This document shows, piece after piece, positions 1 to 6,196 of a stretch of DNA of 11,707 nt (position 1 is its first letter; each line of letters begins with the position of its first letter). Below the pieces are notes generated by a model that made no database searches, had not been told where the DNA came from, and worked only from the letters and a program-made list of their open reading frames with translations. Location of the stretch: assembly GCA_018971455.1 (NCBI GenBank), contig JAGXAV010000024.1:1-11707 (forward strand). The letters are read 5' to 3'. The translations under genes and the position numbers were made by a program. Source of the DNA: Rhodospirillales bacterium. GTDB taxonomy: Bacteria; Pseudomonadota; Alphaproteobacteria; Acetobacterales; Acetobacteraceae.

Positions 1-550
1 CACCGTCGGCATCGCCTACAGCCTGGTGATCGCGCTGGTGGTCTATCGCGGCGGGCTGAGCTGGGCGCGGATGCAGCCGATGCTGGTACAGACCGCGTCC
101 TTGTCGGGGGCCATCCTGTTCATCGTCGGTGCCGCTTCGGCGATGGCGTGGGCGCTGACGCAGTCGGGCTTCTCGCATGATCTGGCGGTGGTGATGGCCG
201 CGGTGCCCGGCGGGTGGATCGGCTTCATGCTGATCTCGATCCTCGCCTTCATCGTGCTCGGCAGCGTGCTCGAGGGTATTCCGGCCATCGTGTTGTTCGG
301 CCCGCTGCTGTTTCCGATCGCGCGCAGCCTGGGCGTGAACGAGGTGCACTACGCGGTGGTGGTGGTCCTGGCGATGGGGCTGGGCCTGTTCGCGCCGCCG
401 TTCGGCCTTTGCTACTACGCGGCGTGCATCATCGGCGAAGTCTCGCCGGAGGCGGCTATCCGACGGATCTGGGTGTACCTGTTCGCGCTGCTTCTCGGCC
501 TGCTGGTGATCGCCTTCGTTCCGTGGATCTCGACGGGATTTCTCGGCTAG
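1..550 (+). CDS. TRAP transporter large permease (DctM-type), C-terminal part only
   Basis: Inner-membrane ion-coupled permease of a tripartite ATP-independent periplasmic (TRAP) transporter; only the last 182 codons are present (open frame from base 2, stop TAG 548-550), so the start lies outside the window. Visible are a run of hydrophobic helices and the conserved DctM stretch VLEGIPAIVLFGPLLFPIA, followed by GLGLFAPPFG and a C-terminal hydrophobic segment ending STGFLG. It is a close paralogue of the C-terminus of the fused permease at 6193-8067: by hand alignment about 121 of 182 residues are identical, and both end with the same six residues. It may therefore also be a DctQM fusion, but the front cannot be seen. 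It would be the last gene of an upstream operon, convergent with the LysR gene. Family is certain, substrate unknown. Confidence 0.93.
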   Translation, partial: TVGIAYSLVIALVVYRGGLSWARMQPMLVQTASLSGAILFIVGAASAMAWALTQSGFSHDLAVVMAAVPGGWIGFMLISILAFIVLGSVLEGIPAIVLFGPLLFPIARSLGVNEVHYAVVVVLAMGLGLFAPPFGLCYYAACIIGEVSPEAAIRRIWVYLFALLLGLLVIAFVPWISTGFLG

Positions 551-572
551 CGCGGTGACGGCCGCAGCCCGA

Positions 573-600
573 TGACCGGCCGCCGGCCGGGAGCCGGTCA
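573..600. terminator. Hairpin between convergent genes, possible bidirectional terminator
   Basis: Perfect 8-bp inverted repeat: TGACCGGC (573-580) pairs with GCCGGTCA (593-600) around a 12-base GC-rich loop. It sits in the 61-base gap between the stop of the upstream TRAP permease and the stop of the minus-strand LysR gene, where a shared terminator is expected. There is no T-tract on either side, so intrinsic termination is not assured; in GC-rich genomes such hairpins may instead act with Rho or protect 3' ends. Confidence 0.45.
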
Positions 601-611
601 GCGCCGACGGG

Positions 612-1532
612 TCACGGGAAATCGAGCCGGATGCCGAGTTCGGCCGCGATCCAGCGGGCGAGTGCGAGCAGCTCCGGCCGGTAGCGCTCGGCGCGTGGAA
701 ACGTCAGCCAATGGCCGACGTAGCGCACCGCGCGGCTGCGCGGCAGGGGGCATACCAGCCTCCCGCTGGCCAGTTCGCGCTCGGCAAGGCGGGTCGATTC
801 CAGCGCCACGCCCAGCCCGTCCGCCGCGGTGCAGATCGACAGGAAGCTGCGATCGAAGCGCGGGCCGCGCGGCTCCGGTGCCGCCAGATCGTTGGCGGCG
901 AACCAGGCCGGCCAGCGCACCTGCTTGTTGTCGCTCTCGATCAGGGTCTGGCCGAACAGGTCACGCGGGCTGCGAATGTGGGCGGCCAGTTCCGGCGTGC
1001 AGAGCGGCAGCACCTCCTCCTCGCCGAGCGGCAGGACGATGATGGGCGGATGGCGGCTGCGCGCATAAGCCTCCGCCCAGCCCACGCCATAGACGATATC
1101 GGCATCGAAGGCGCCGGTCTGGAAGCGGGTATAGTCCACGCCGGCGGAGATCTGCAGCTCCAGCCCCTCGCAATCGGTGAGCAGGCGCGGCAGGCGCGGC
1201 ACCAGCCATTGCGCGGCTATGCTGGGCGCGCAGTGCATGCGCAGCAGGCTGCGGTTGCGCCCCGAGATGGCGCCGAGGCCACGCTGCAATTCCTCGAAGC
1301 CCTGCTGGACATGGCGCAGAAGCGTCTCGCCCTGCGGCGTGAGATCGATGCGCCGGCGGTCGCGCACGAAGAGCTTGGTCTGCAACGAATCCTCCAGCCC
1401 GCGGATGGCGTGGCTGATGGCGCTCGGCGTCACATGCAGCGCGTCCGCGGCGGCGCGGAACGACCCGGTGCGGGCGGCCGCCTCGAAGCTGCGCAAAGCG
1501 GTGAGAGGAATTTGTTGCATCGCGGAAGACAT
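612..1532 (-). CDS. LysR-family transcriptional regulator, GcvA-like subgroup
   Basis: A 306-residue LysR-type regulator, the normal family length. The N-terminal winged helix-turn-helix covers roughly residues 8-67, with SFRAAADALHVTPSAISHAI as the helix-turn-helix and FVRDRRRIDLTPQGE as the wing; the helix that follows would be the dimer linker. The rest (about 95-306) is the two-lobed periplasmic-binding-protein-like effector domain, resembling the GcvA/AmpR/TrpI group (for example CAPSIAAQWLVPRL near its start). I chose ATG at 1532, which is preceded by an AGGTGA about 12 bases upstream on the minus strand; ATG at 1520 is an alternative but has no visible ribosome site. It is divergent from the SDR-transketolase-TRAP operon, so it most likely senses that pathway's substrate or intermediate and controls the operon and itself. 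The effector is not identifiable from sequence. Confidence 0.93.
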   Translation of the reverse strand: MSSAMQQIPLTALRSFEAAARTGSFRAAADALHVTPSAISHAIRGLEDSLQTKLFVRDRRRIDLTPQGETLLRHVQQGFEELQRGLGAISGRNRSLLRMHCAPSIAAQWLVPRLPRLLTDCEGLELQISAGVDYTRFQTGAFDADIVYGVGWAEAYARSRHPPIIVLPLGEEEVLPLCTPELAAHIRSPRDLFGQTLIESDNKQVRWPAWFAANDLAAPEPRGPRFDRSFLSICTAADGLGVALESTRLAERELASGRLVCPLPRSRAVRYVGHWLTFPRAERYRPELLALARWIAAELGIRLDFP

Positions 1533-1549
1533 GGTGAACCCAATTCACC
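1533..1549. promoter_or_regulatory. Candidate LysR operator (T-N11-A palindrome)
   Basis: GGTGAA (1533-1538) and TTCACC (1544-1549) form a perfect 6-bp dyad with a 5-base spacer. It contains TGAA-N5-TTCA, which satisfies the T-N11-A rule of LysR-family boxes (T1535, A1547). It ends one base before the start codon of the LysR gene and lies within the 96-base divergent intergenic region, about 80 bases before the SDR start. This placement fits autoregulation together with control of the divergent operon. A weaker dyad, CAAA-N7-TTTG (1558-1572), lies just downstream and could be part of an activation half-site. The motif is seen; the function is inferred. Confidence 0.5.
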
Positions 1550-1628
1550 TTTCGGTGCAAATTTCGCGTTTGATCATTGGTGCCGCCGGTTCCACCAAGG
1601 GGCAACTGAAAAACCCCTGGAGGAAGCG
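1550..1628 (+). promoter_or_regulatory. Presumed promoter and leader region of the catabolic operon
   Basis: This is the only gap upstream of the plus-strand operon and holds its AT-richest stretch (about 1556-1580). I see no convincing sigma-70 -35/-10 pair, which is common for LysR-activated promoters. It ends with a strong ribosome binding site, GGAGGA at 1619-1624, placed before the SDR start codon at 1629. The transcription start cannot be fixed from sequence. Confidence 0.4.
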
Positions 1629-2378
1629 ATGCTGCTATCTGGTCGTGTGGCCGTCATATCGGGGGCGGCGAGCCGCCGTGGCATTGGCCGCGCGACGGCG
1701 GGCCTGTTCGCGACCCATGGGGCGCGCGTGGTCATCCTCGATCTCGACGCTGCCGGCGCCACCGCGGCGGCGGCCGAACTCGGCCCCCAGCATCTCGGCT
1801 TCGGCTGTGACGTCACCGATCGCGCAAGCTGTGCGGCCGCGTCCGAGCAGGTGCTGGCGGCGTGCGGCCATGTCGACATCCTCGTCAACAATGCCGGCAT
1901 CACCCAGCCGGTGAAGCTGATGGACATCACCGAGGCCGACTGGAAGCGCATCATGGCCGTCAATCTCGACGGCGTGCTGAATCTCAGCCAGGCCTTCGTG
2001 CCGCATATGCGCGCCCGCCGGCAGGGCTCGATCGCCTGCATGTCCTCGGTCTCGGCGCAGCGCGGCGGCGGCATCTTCGGCGGGCCGCACTACTCCGCGG
2101 CCAAGGCCGGCGTGCTCGGCCTGGCCAAGGCGATGGCCCGCGAACTGGGGCCGGACAATATCCGCGTCAACTGCGTGACCCCCGGCCTGATCCAGACCGA
2201 CATCACCGGCGGCATGCTGACCAACGAGATGAAGACCGAAATCCTCAAGGGCATCCCGCTGCCGCGCCTGGGCGAGGCGCAGGACGTCGCCGGCGCGTTC
2301 CTCTTCCTCGCCTCCGACCTGTCTTCCTACATCACCGGGGCGGTGATCGACGTCAACGGCGGCATGCTCATTCATTGA
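1629..2378 (+). CDS. SDR-family NAD(P)-dependent oxidoreductase
   Basis: A 249-residue classical short-chain dehydrogenase/reductase, typical in length and expected to be a cytosolic tetramer interconverting a secondary alcohol and a ketone. Seen: dinucleotide-binding glycine motif SGAASRRGIG (residues 11-20, longer by a residue or two than the usual GxxxGxG); Asp38 ending beta-2 (VVILD), which favours NAD over NADP; NNAG 87-90; Asn112; Ser139-142 region; catalytic Tyr155 and Lys159 in YSAAK; PG at 185-186. The ATG at 1629 follows GGAGGA and gives the full Rossmann start; longer in-frame extensions only overlap the opposite-strand regulator. First gene of the operon, 14 bases before the transketolase N-subunit. 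The 3-oxoacyl-ACP reductase (FabG) label that automatic pipelines often give would be misleading here; context suggests oxidation of a polyol or sugar acid (compare gluconate 5-dehydrogenase-type SDRs). The substrate is inferred only. Confidence 0.93.
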   Translation: MLLSGRVAVISGAASRRGIGRATAGLFATHGARVVILDLDAAGATAAAAELGPQHLGFGCDVTDRASCAAASEQVLAACGHVDILVNNAGITQPVKLMDITEADWKRIMAVNLDGVLNLSQAFVPHMRARRQGSIACMSSVSAQRGGGIFGGPHYSAAKAGVLGLAKAMARELGPDNIRVNCVTPGLIQTDITGGMLTNEMKTEILKGIPLPRLGEAQDVAGAFLFLASDLSSYITGAVIDVNGGMLIH

Positions 2379-2392
2379 GCGGGAGCGGTGCG

Positions 2393-3241
2393 ATGACCCA
2401 ACCGACACGCTTCAGCAACGCGCCGAGTCTGGCCGCGCGGGCCTGGCGCATCCGCCGGCACGCCCTGCGCATGGGCGAGGTGCAGGGGCAGGGGTACATC
2501 GCCCAGGCGCTCGGCATCGCCGACGTCCTGGCTGTCGCCTATTTCCACGCCCTGGCCTACCGCGCGGAAGACCCGGCCTGGGAGGGGCGCGACCGCTTCC
2601 TGCTTTCGATCGGCCATTACGCCATCGCCCTCTACGCGGCGCTGATCGAGGCCGGGGTAATCCCCGAGGAGGAACTCGAGACCTACGGCGCCGATGACAG
2701 CAGGCTGCCGATGTCGGGCATGGCGACCTACACGCCGGGCATGGAGATCAGCGGCGGCTCGCTCGGCCAGGGGCTGGGCATGGCCGTGGGGATGGCGCTC
2801 GGGCTGAAGCGCAAGACATCCCCTGCCTTCGTCTACAATCTCATGTCCGATGGCGAGCTCGGTGAGGGCGCCACCTGGGAGGCGGCGATGTCGGCGGCGC
2901 ATTGGAAGCTCGACAACCTGATCTGCGTGGTGGATTTCAACAACCAGCAGGCTGACGGCCCCTCCACCGACATGCTGTGCAGCGAGCCGCTGGCGCCGAA
3001 ATGGGCGGCGTTCGGCTGGCACGCCCAGCGCGTCGATGGCAACGACATCGACGCCGTGCGCGCCGCCTTCGATGCCGCGCGGGCGCTGACGGCGCCGCAG
3101 CCGCGCGTCATCATCTGCGACACCCGCATGGCCAAGGGCGTGCCCTTCCTGGAGGCGCGCGACCGCAACCACTTCCTGCGCGTCGAGGCGGATGAATGGG
3201 CAAAGGCGCTCGACGTGCTCGACGCGGGGCGCGTGTCATGA
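2393..3241 (+). CDS. Split transketolase, N-terminal (TPP-binding) subunit
   Basis: A 282-residue protein covering only the PP domain of transketolase; the Pyr and C-terminal domains are in the next gene, and both are needed for a thiamine-diphosphate enzyme. Seen: diphosphate/Mg motif SDGELGEG (residues 152-159, Ser replacing the first Gly of GDG) continuing to DFNNQQADG (181-189, Asn183 as metal ligand); GSLGQGLGMAVGMALG (122-137); SIGHYAIALYA, retaining His75; and His260. Unusual: the canonical GHPG near the N-terminus is GQGYIA, putting Tyr35 where the substrate-channel His normally is, and the GHPD/GHPE motif before TPG is MSGM, putting Ser108 in place of another channel His. The start ATG at 2393 has GGGAG seven bases upstream. 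It shares an ATGA overlap with the C-subunit gene, implying 1:1 coupled translation. Known split enzymes with non-standard substrates include AptAB (apulose-4-phosphate) and SqwGH (sulfoglycolysis). Family sure, substrate unknown. Confidence 0.92.
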   Translation: MTQPTRFSNAPSLAARAWRIRRHALRMGEVQGQGYIAQALGIADVLAVAYFHALAYRAEDPAWEGRDRFLLSIGHYAIALYAALIEAGVIPEEELETYGADDSRLPMSGMATYTPGMEISGGSLGQGLGMAVGMALGLKRKTSPAFVYNLMSDGELGEGATWEAAMSAAHWKLDNLICVVDFNNQQADGPSTDMLCSEPLAPKWAAFGWHAQRVDGNDIDAVRAAFDAARALTAPQPRVIICDTRMAKGVPFLEARDRNHFLRVEADEWAKALDVLDAGRVS

Positions 3242-4227
3242 GCGCCGGCAAGCCCCGCCTGACCACTTCGGCGATGATCGCCTCGATCGCCTCGGAAGGT
3301 CAGCGCACCAAGCCCGCGCCTTTCGGGCACGCGCTCGCGGCCCTTGCCGCCGATCGCCCGGACATCGTCGGCATGACCGCCGATCTCGGCAAATACACCG
3401 ATCTGCACATCTTCGCGAAGGCCTTCCCCGATCGCTATTACCAGATGGGCATGGCCGAGCAGCTGCTGATGGGGGCGGCCGCCGGCATGGCGCGCGAAGG
3501 CTTCATGCCGTTTGCCACCACCTATGCGGTGTTCGCCGCGCGGCGGGCCTACGATTTCATCTGCCTCGGCATCGCCGAGGAGAAACTAAACGTCAAGATC
3601 GTCTGCGCCCTGCCGGGGCTGACGAGCGGCTACGGGCCGAGCCATCAGGCCACCGAGGATCTCGCCATCTTCCGCGGCATGCCGGAGCTCACCATCGTCG
3701 ATCCGTGTGACGCACTGGAGATCGAGCAGGCGGTGCCGGCGATCGCCGCCCATCGCGGGCCGGTCTATATGCGCCTGCTGCGCGGCAACGTGCCGCTGGT
3801 GCTCGACGAGTACAATTACCGCTTCGAACTGGGCAAGGCGGCCCTGCTGCGCGACGGGGCGGATGTGCTCATCGTGTCCTCCGGGCTGATGACCATGCGC
3901 GCGCTGGAGACGGCGAACGCGCTGCGGGCCGACCGCATCGACGCCGCGGTGCTGCACGTGCCGACCATCAAGCCGCTCGACGAGGCGACCATCCTCACCG
4001 CGGCCGCGCGCACCGGCCGGCCGGTGGTGGTCGCCGAGAACCATACCGTCATCGGCGGATTGGGTGAGGCCGTCGCCGCCACGCTGCTGCGCGGCGGCAT
4101 CACCCCACGCTTCCGCCAGATCGGCCTGCCGGACGCCTTTCTCGATGCCGGCGCCCTGCCCACGCTGCACGACCGCTACGGCATCTCCACCGACGCCATG
4201 GTGCAGACGCTGCGGGCCTGGCTGTGA
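3238..4227 (+). CDS. Split transketolase, C-terminal (Pyr plus C-domain) subunit
   Basis: A 329-residue partner of the preceding protein, carrying the pyrimidine-binding domain (about residues 25-190) and the transketolase C-terminal domain (about 200-329). Seen: TADLGKYTDL (47-56); Glu74 in QMGMAEQ, the Glu that activates the thiamine aminopyrimidine; GYGPSHQATED (131-141), corresponding to the canonical GEDGPTHQ region; MRLLRGNVP (178-186); and GGLGEAVAA in the C-domain. Compared with canonical enzymes, the conserved His before this loop is replaced (CALPGLTSGYGPSHQ) and the Glu-Asp pair is reduced to Tyr132, so substrate recognition should differ. The start ATG at 3238 overlaps the upstream stop by four bases, and the gene overlaps the next by GTGA. 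1-deoxyxylulose-5-phosphate synthase is excluded because that enzyme is a single chain. Confidence 0.92.
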   Translation: MSAGKPRLTTSAMIASIASEGQRTKPAPFGHALAALAADRPDIVGMTADLGKYTDLHIFAKAFPDRYYQMGMAEQLLMGAAAGMAREGFMPFATTYAVFAARRAYDFICLGIAEEKLNVKIVCALPGLTSGYGPSHQATEDLAIFRGMPELTIVDPCDALEIEQAVPAIAAHRGPVYMRLLRGNVPLVLDEYNYRFELGKAALLRDGADVLIVSSGLMTMRALETANALRADRIDAAVLHVPTIKPLDEATILTAAARTGRPVVVAENHTVIGGLGEAVAATLLRGGITPRFRQIGLPDAFLDAGALPTLHDRYGISTDAMVQTLRAWL

Positions 4228-5120
4228 CGCAACCCGCCGCCAGCATCGCCGCGGTCGGTTTCGTCGGCCTCGGCGCCATGGGCCTGCCGATGGCCCAGGC
4301 GCTGCTGGCGCGCGGGTTCGTGGTGCGCGGGCATGATCTGCGCACCGCCTCCACCGCCGCTCTGGTCGAGGCCGGCGGGATCGCCGCCGGCTCGGCCGCC
4401 GCCGCCGCGACCGGGGCCGACGCCCTGGTTCTGATGGTGGTGGACGCGGCACAGGCCGAAGCCGTGCTGTTCGACGAGGGCGCGCTCGAGGCGCTGCCGC
4501 CGCACGGCCTCGTCGTGCTGACCGCGACCTGCCCGCCAGCGGCGGTCACCGCGATTGCGGGGCGCGTGTCGGCGAGCGGGCGGCGCTTCATCGATGCGCC
4601 GGTATCCGGCGGCGTGGCCGGCGCGCGTGCCGCGCGGCTCACCATCATGGCCGCCGGCCCTTCGGCCGACATCGCGGCAGTGCGCCCGCTGCTGGCGGCG
4701 TTCGGCGAGCGCATCTTCCATGTCGGCGAACGGCCCGGCCAGGGTGCGGTGATGAAGAGCGTGAACCAGCTGCTCTGTGGCGCGCATCTCGCCGTCGCGG
4801 CGGAGGGGCTTGCGCTCGCGACGCGGCTCGGCGTGGATGGGCGGATCGCCCTGGAGATCATGGGCGGATCGGCGGCGGCGAGCTGGATGTTGAACGATCG
4901 CGGCCCGCGCATGCTGGAGGCGACGCCCGAGGTGACCAGCGCAATCGACATCTTCGTCAAGGACCTCGGCATCGTCATGCAGGCCGGCCGCGACAGCCGG
5001 GCCGCCCTGCCGATCGCGGCCATCGCCCATCAGCTATTTCTGTCCGTCTCGGGCCGCGGCGAAGGCGGTGCCGATGACAGCCAGGTGATCCGTGCCTATC
5101 GCGCGCTGAACGGTCCCTGA
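4224..5120 (+). CDS. NAD(P)-dependent beta-hydroxyacid dehydrogenase (HIBADH/tartronate semialdehyde reductase/LtnD family)
   Basis: A 298-residue beta-hydroxyacid dehydrogenase of usual length. The N-terminal Rossmann domain begins GFVGLGAMGLPMA (residues 12-24) with His-Asp at the end of beta-2 (GHD, 36-38). The substrate loop is DAPVSGGVAGA (124-134) with Ser128-Gly129-Gly130, the carboxylate-binding signature of 3-hydroxyisobutyrate and tartronate-semialdehyde enzymes. The catalytic Lys is Lys178 in MKSVNQLLCG with Asn181, and KDLG (246-249) is also conserved. The QLLCGAHLAVAAEG stretch reminds me of L-threonate dehydrogenases (LtnD), but the kinase and aldolase partners of that pathway are absent. 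The start is GTG at 4224 in a GTGA overlap with the transketolase C-subunit stop. It probably reduces or oxidises the short hydroxy- or aldehydo-acid made or used by the split transketolase; the direction is unknown. Confidence 0.9.
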   Translation: MTQPAASIAAVGFVGLGAMGLPMAQALLARGFVVRGHDLRTASTAALVEAGGIAAGSAAAAATGADALVLMVVDAAQAEAVLFDEGALEALPPHGLVVLTATCPPAAVTAIAGRVSASGRRFIDAPVSGGVAGARAARLTIMAAGPSADIAAVRPLLAAFGERIFHVGERPGQGAVMKSVNQLLCGAHLAVAAEGLALATRLGVDGRIALEIMGGSAAASWMLNDRGPRMLEATPEVTSAIDIFVKDLGIVMQAGRDSRAALPIAAIAHQLFLSVSGRGEGGADDSQVIRAYRALNGP

Positions 5121-5164
5121 CCCTGCGGGCGGATTTCACACAAGACCATCAAGGGAGAAGAAAC

Positions 5165-6196
5165 ATGACGACCAGACAACACGGCTTCCGCCCCGTCACC
5201 CGCCGCGGCCTCCTCGCCGCCGGCGCCGCGCTGCCGCTTTGCGGCATTCTCAGCCGCCGCGGCTATGCGGCGCAGTTCTCCTACAAGCTGGCCACCGGCC
5301 AGGATCCGACGCACCCTATCAACATCCGCGACCAGGAGGCCATCAACCGCATCCAGGCGGCGAGCGGCGGGCGGCTCGAGATCAAGCTCTTTCCGGCCAA
5401 CCAGCTCGGCTCGGACACCGACCTGCTCTCGCAGGTCCGCAACGGCGGCGTGGAACTTTTCAACCTCGCGACATCCATCCTCGCGACCTTCGTTCCCGTC
5501 GCCGGCATCGTGAACACCGGCTTTGCCTTCCCCGATTACGCCACGGTGTGGAAGGCGATGGACGGCGCGCTCGGCCAGCATATCCGCGCGCAGATCAACA
5601 AATCCGGCATCGTCTCGGTGTCGCGCATGATGGATAACGGCTTCCGCCAGATCACCACCTCGACGAAGGTGATCGCGACACCGGCCGACCTGCACGGGCT
5701 GAAGCTGCGCGTGCCGCCGGCGCCGATGCTGACCTCGCTGTTCCAGGCCTTCGGTGCGGGGCCGGCGCCGATCAATTTCAACGAGGTCTATTCGGCGCTG
5801 CAGACCAAGGTGGTCGAGGGGCAGGAGAACCCGCTGGCCATCATCGCCACCGCGCGGCTGTACGAAGTGCAGAAATTCTGCAGCATGACCAGCCATGTGT
5901 GGGATGGCTATCTGATCCTCGGCAATCGTGGCGCATGGACGGCCCTGCCGAAGGACCTGCAGGACATCGTCATGCGCGAGTTCGACCACTCGGCCGAAGA
6001 CCAGCGCGCCGACATCGCCAAGCTCAGCGTCTCGCTGCAGAAGGACCTGACGGCGAAGGGCCTGGTCTTCAACGAACCCGACAAGGCGGCATTCCGCGCC
6101 GCCCTCGCCAAGACCAGCTTCTACGGCGAGTGGAAGAAGAAGTACGGCGCCGAAGCCTGGGGCCTGCTCGAGGCCAGCACCGGCAAGCTGGTGTGA
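5165..6196 (+). CDS. TRAP transporter substrate-binding protein (DctP family)
   Basis: A 343-residue periplasmic solute receptor of the DctP/TAXI-unrelated TRAP class. The N-terminus has a twin-arginine-like signal (TRRGLLAAGAALPLCGIL, residues 12-29) with probable cleavage after GYA (33-35), so export may go through Tat or Sec. The mature protein shows DctP hallmarks: KLATGQDPTHPINI (41-54); LFPANQLGS (75-83); GLKLRVP (178-184) with Arg182, the family's conserved carboxylate-clamping Arg; and VVEGQENPLAII (216-227). In this family the ligand is nearly always an organic acid. The ATG at 5165 follows GGGAG by seven bases; the 44-base gap from the dehydrogenase gene has no terminator-like hairpin that I can see. 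The stop overlaps the permease start by GTGA. It delivers the operon's substrate to DctQM. Confidence 0.95.
   Translation: MTTRQHGFRPVTRRGLLAAGAALPLCGILSRRGYAAQFSYKLATGQDPTHPINIRDQEAINRIQAASGGRLEIKLFPANQLGSDTDLLSQVRNGGVELFNLATSILATFVPVAGIVNTGFAFPDYATVWKAMDGALGQHIRAQINKSGIVSVSRMMDNGFRQITTSTKVIATPADLHGLKLRVPPAPMLTSLFQAFGAGPAPINFNEVYSALQTKVVEGQENPLAIIATARLYEVQKFCSMTSHVWDGYLILGNRGAWTALPKDLQDIVMREFDHSAEDQRADIAKLSVSLQKDLTAKGLVFNEPDKAAFRAALAKTSFYGEWKKKYGAEAWGLLEASTGKLV

Noticed and set aside
711..1628. Upstream in-frame extension of the SDR through the LysR gene
   Set aside because: The extension is antisense to the LysR gene and resembles nothing; the ATG at 1629 has an ideal ribosome site and the normal SDR N-terminus.
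2393..5120. D-apiose (AptAB) or threonate/erythronate (LtnD-OtnK-OtnC) pathway
   Set aside because: The kinase and the isomerase or aldolase partners of those pathways are missing from the operon, so an exact assignment is unsupported.
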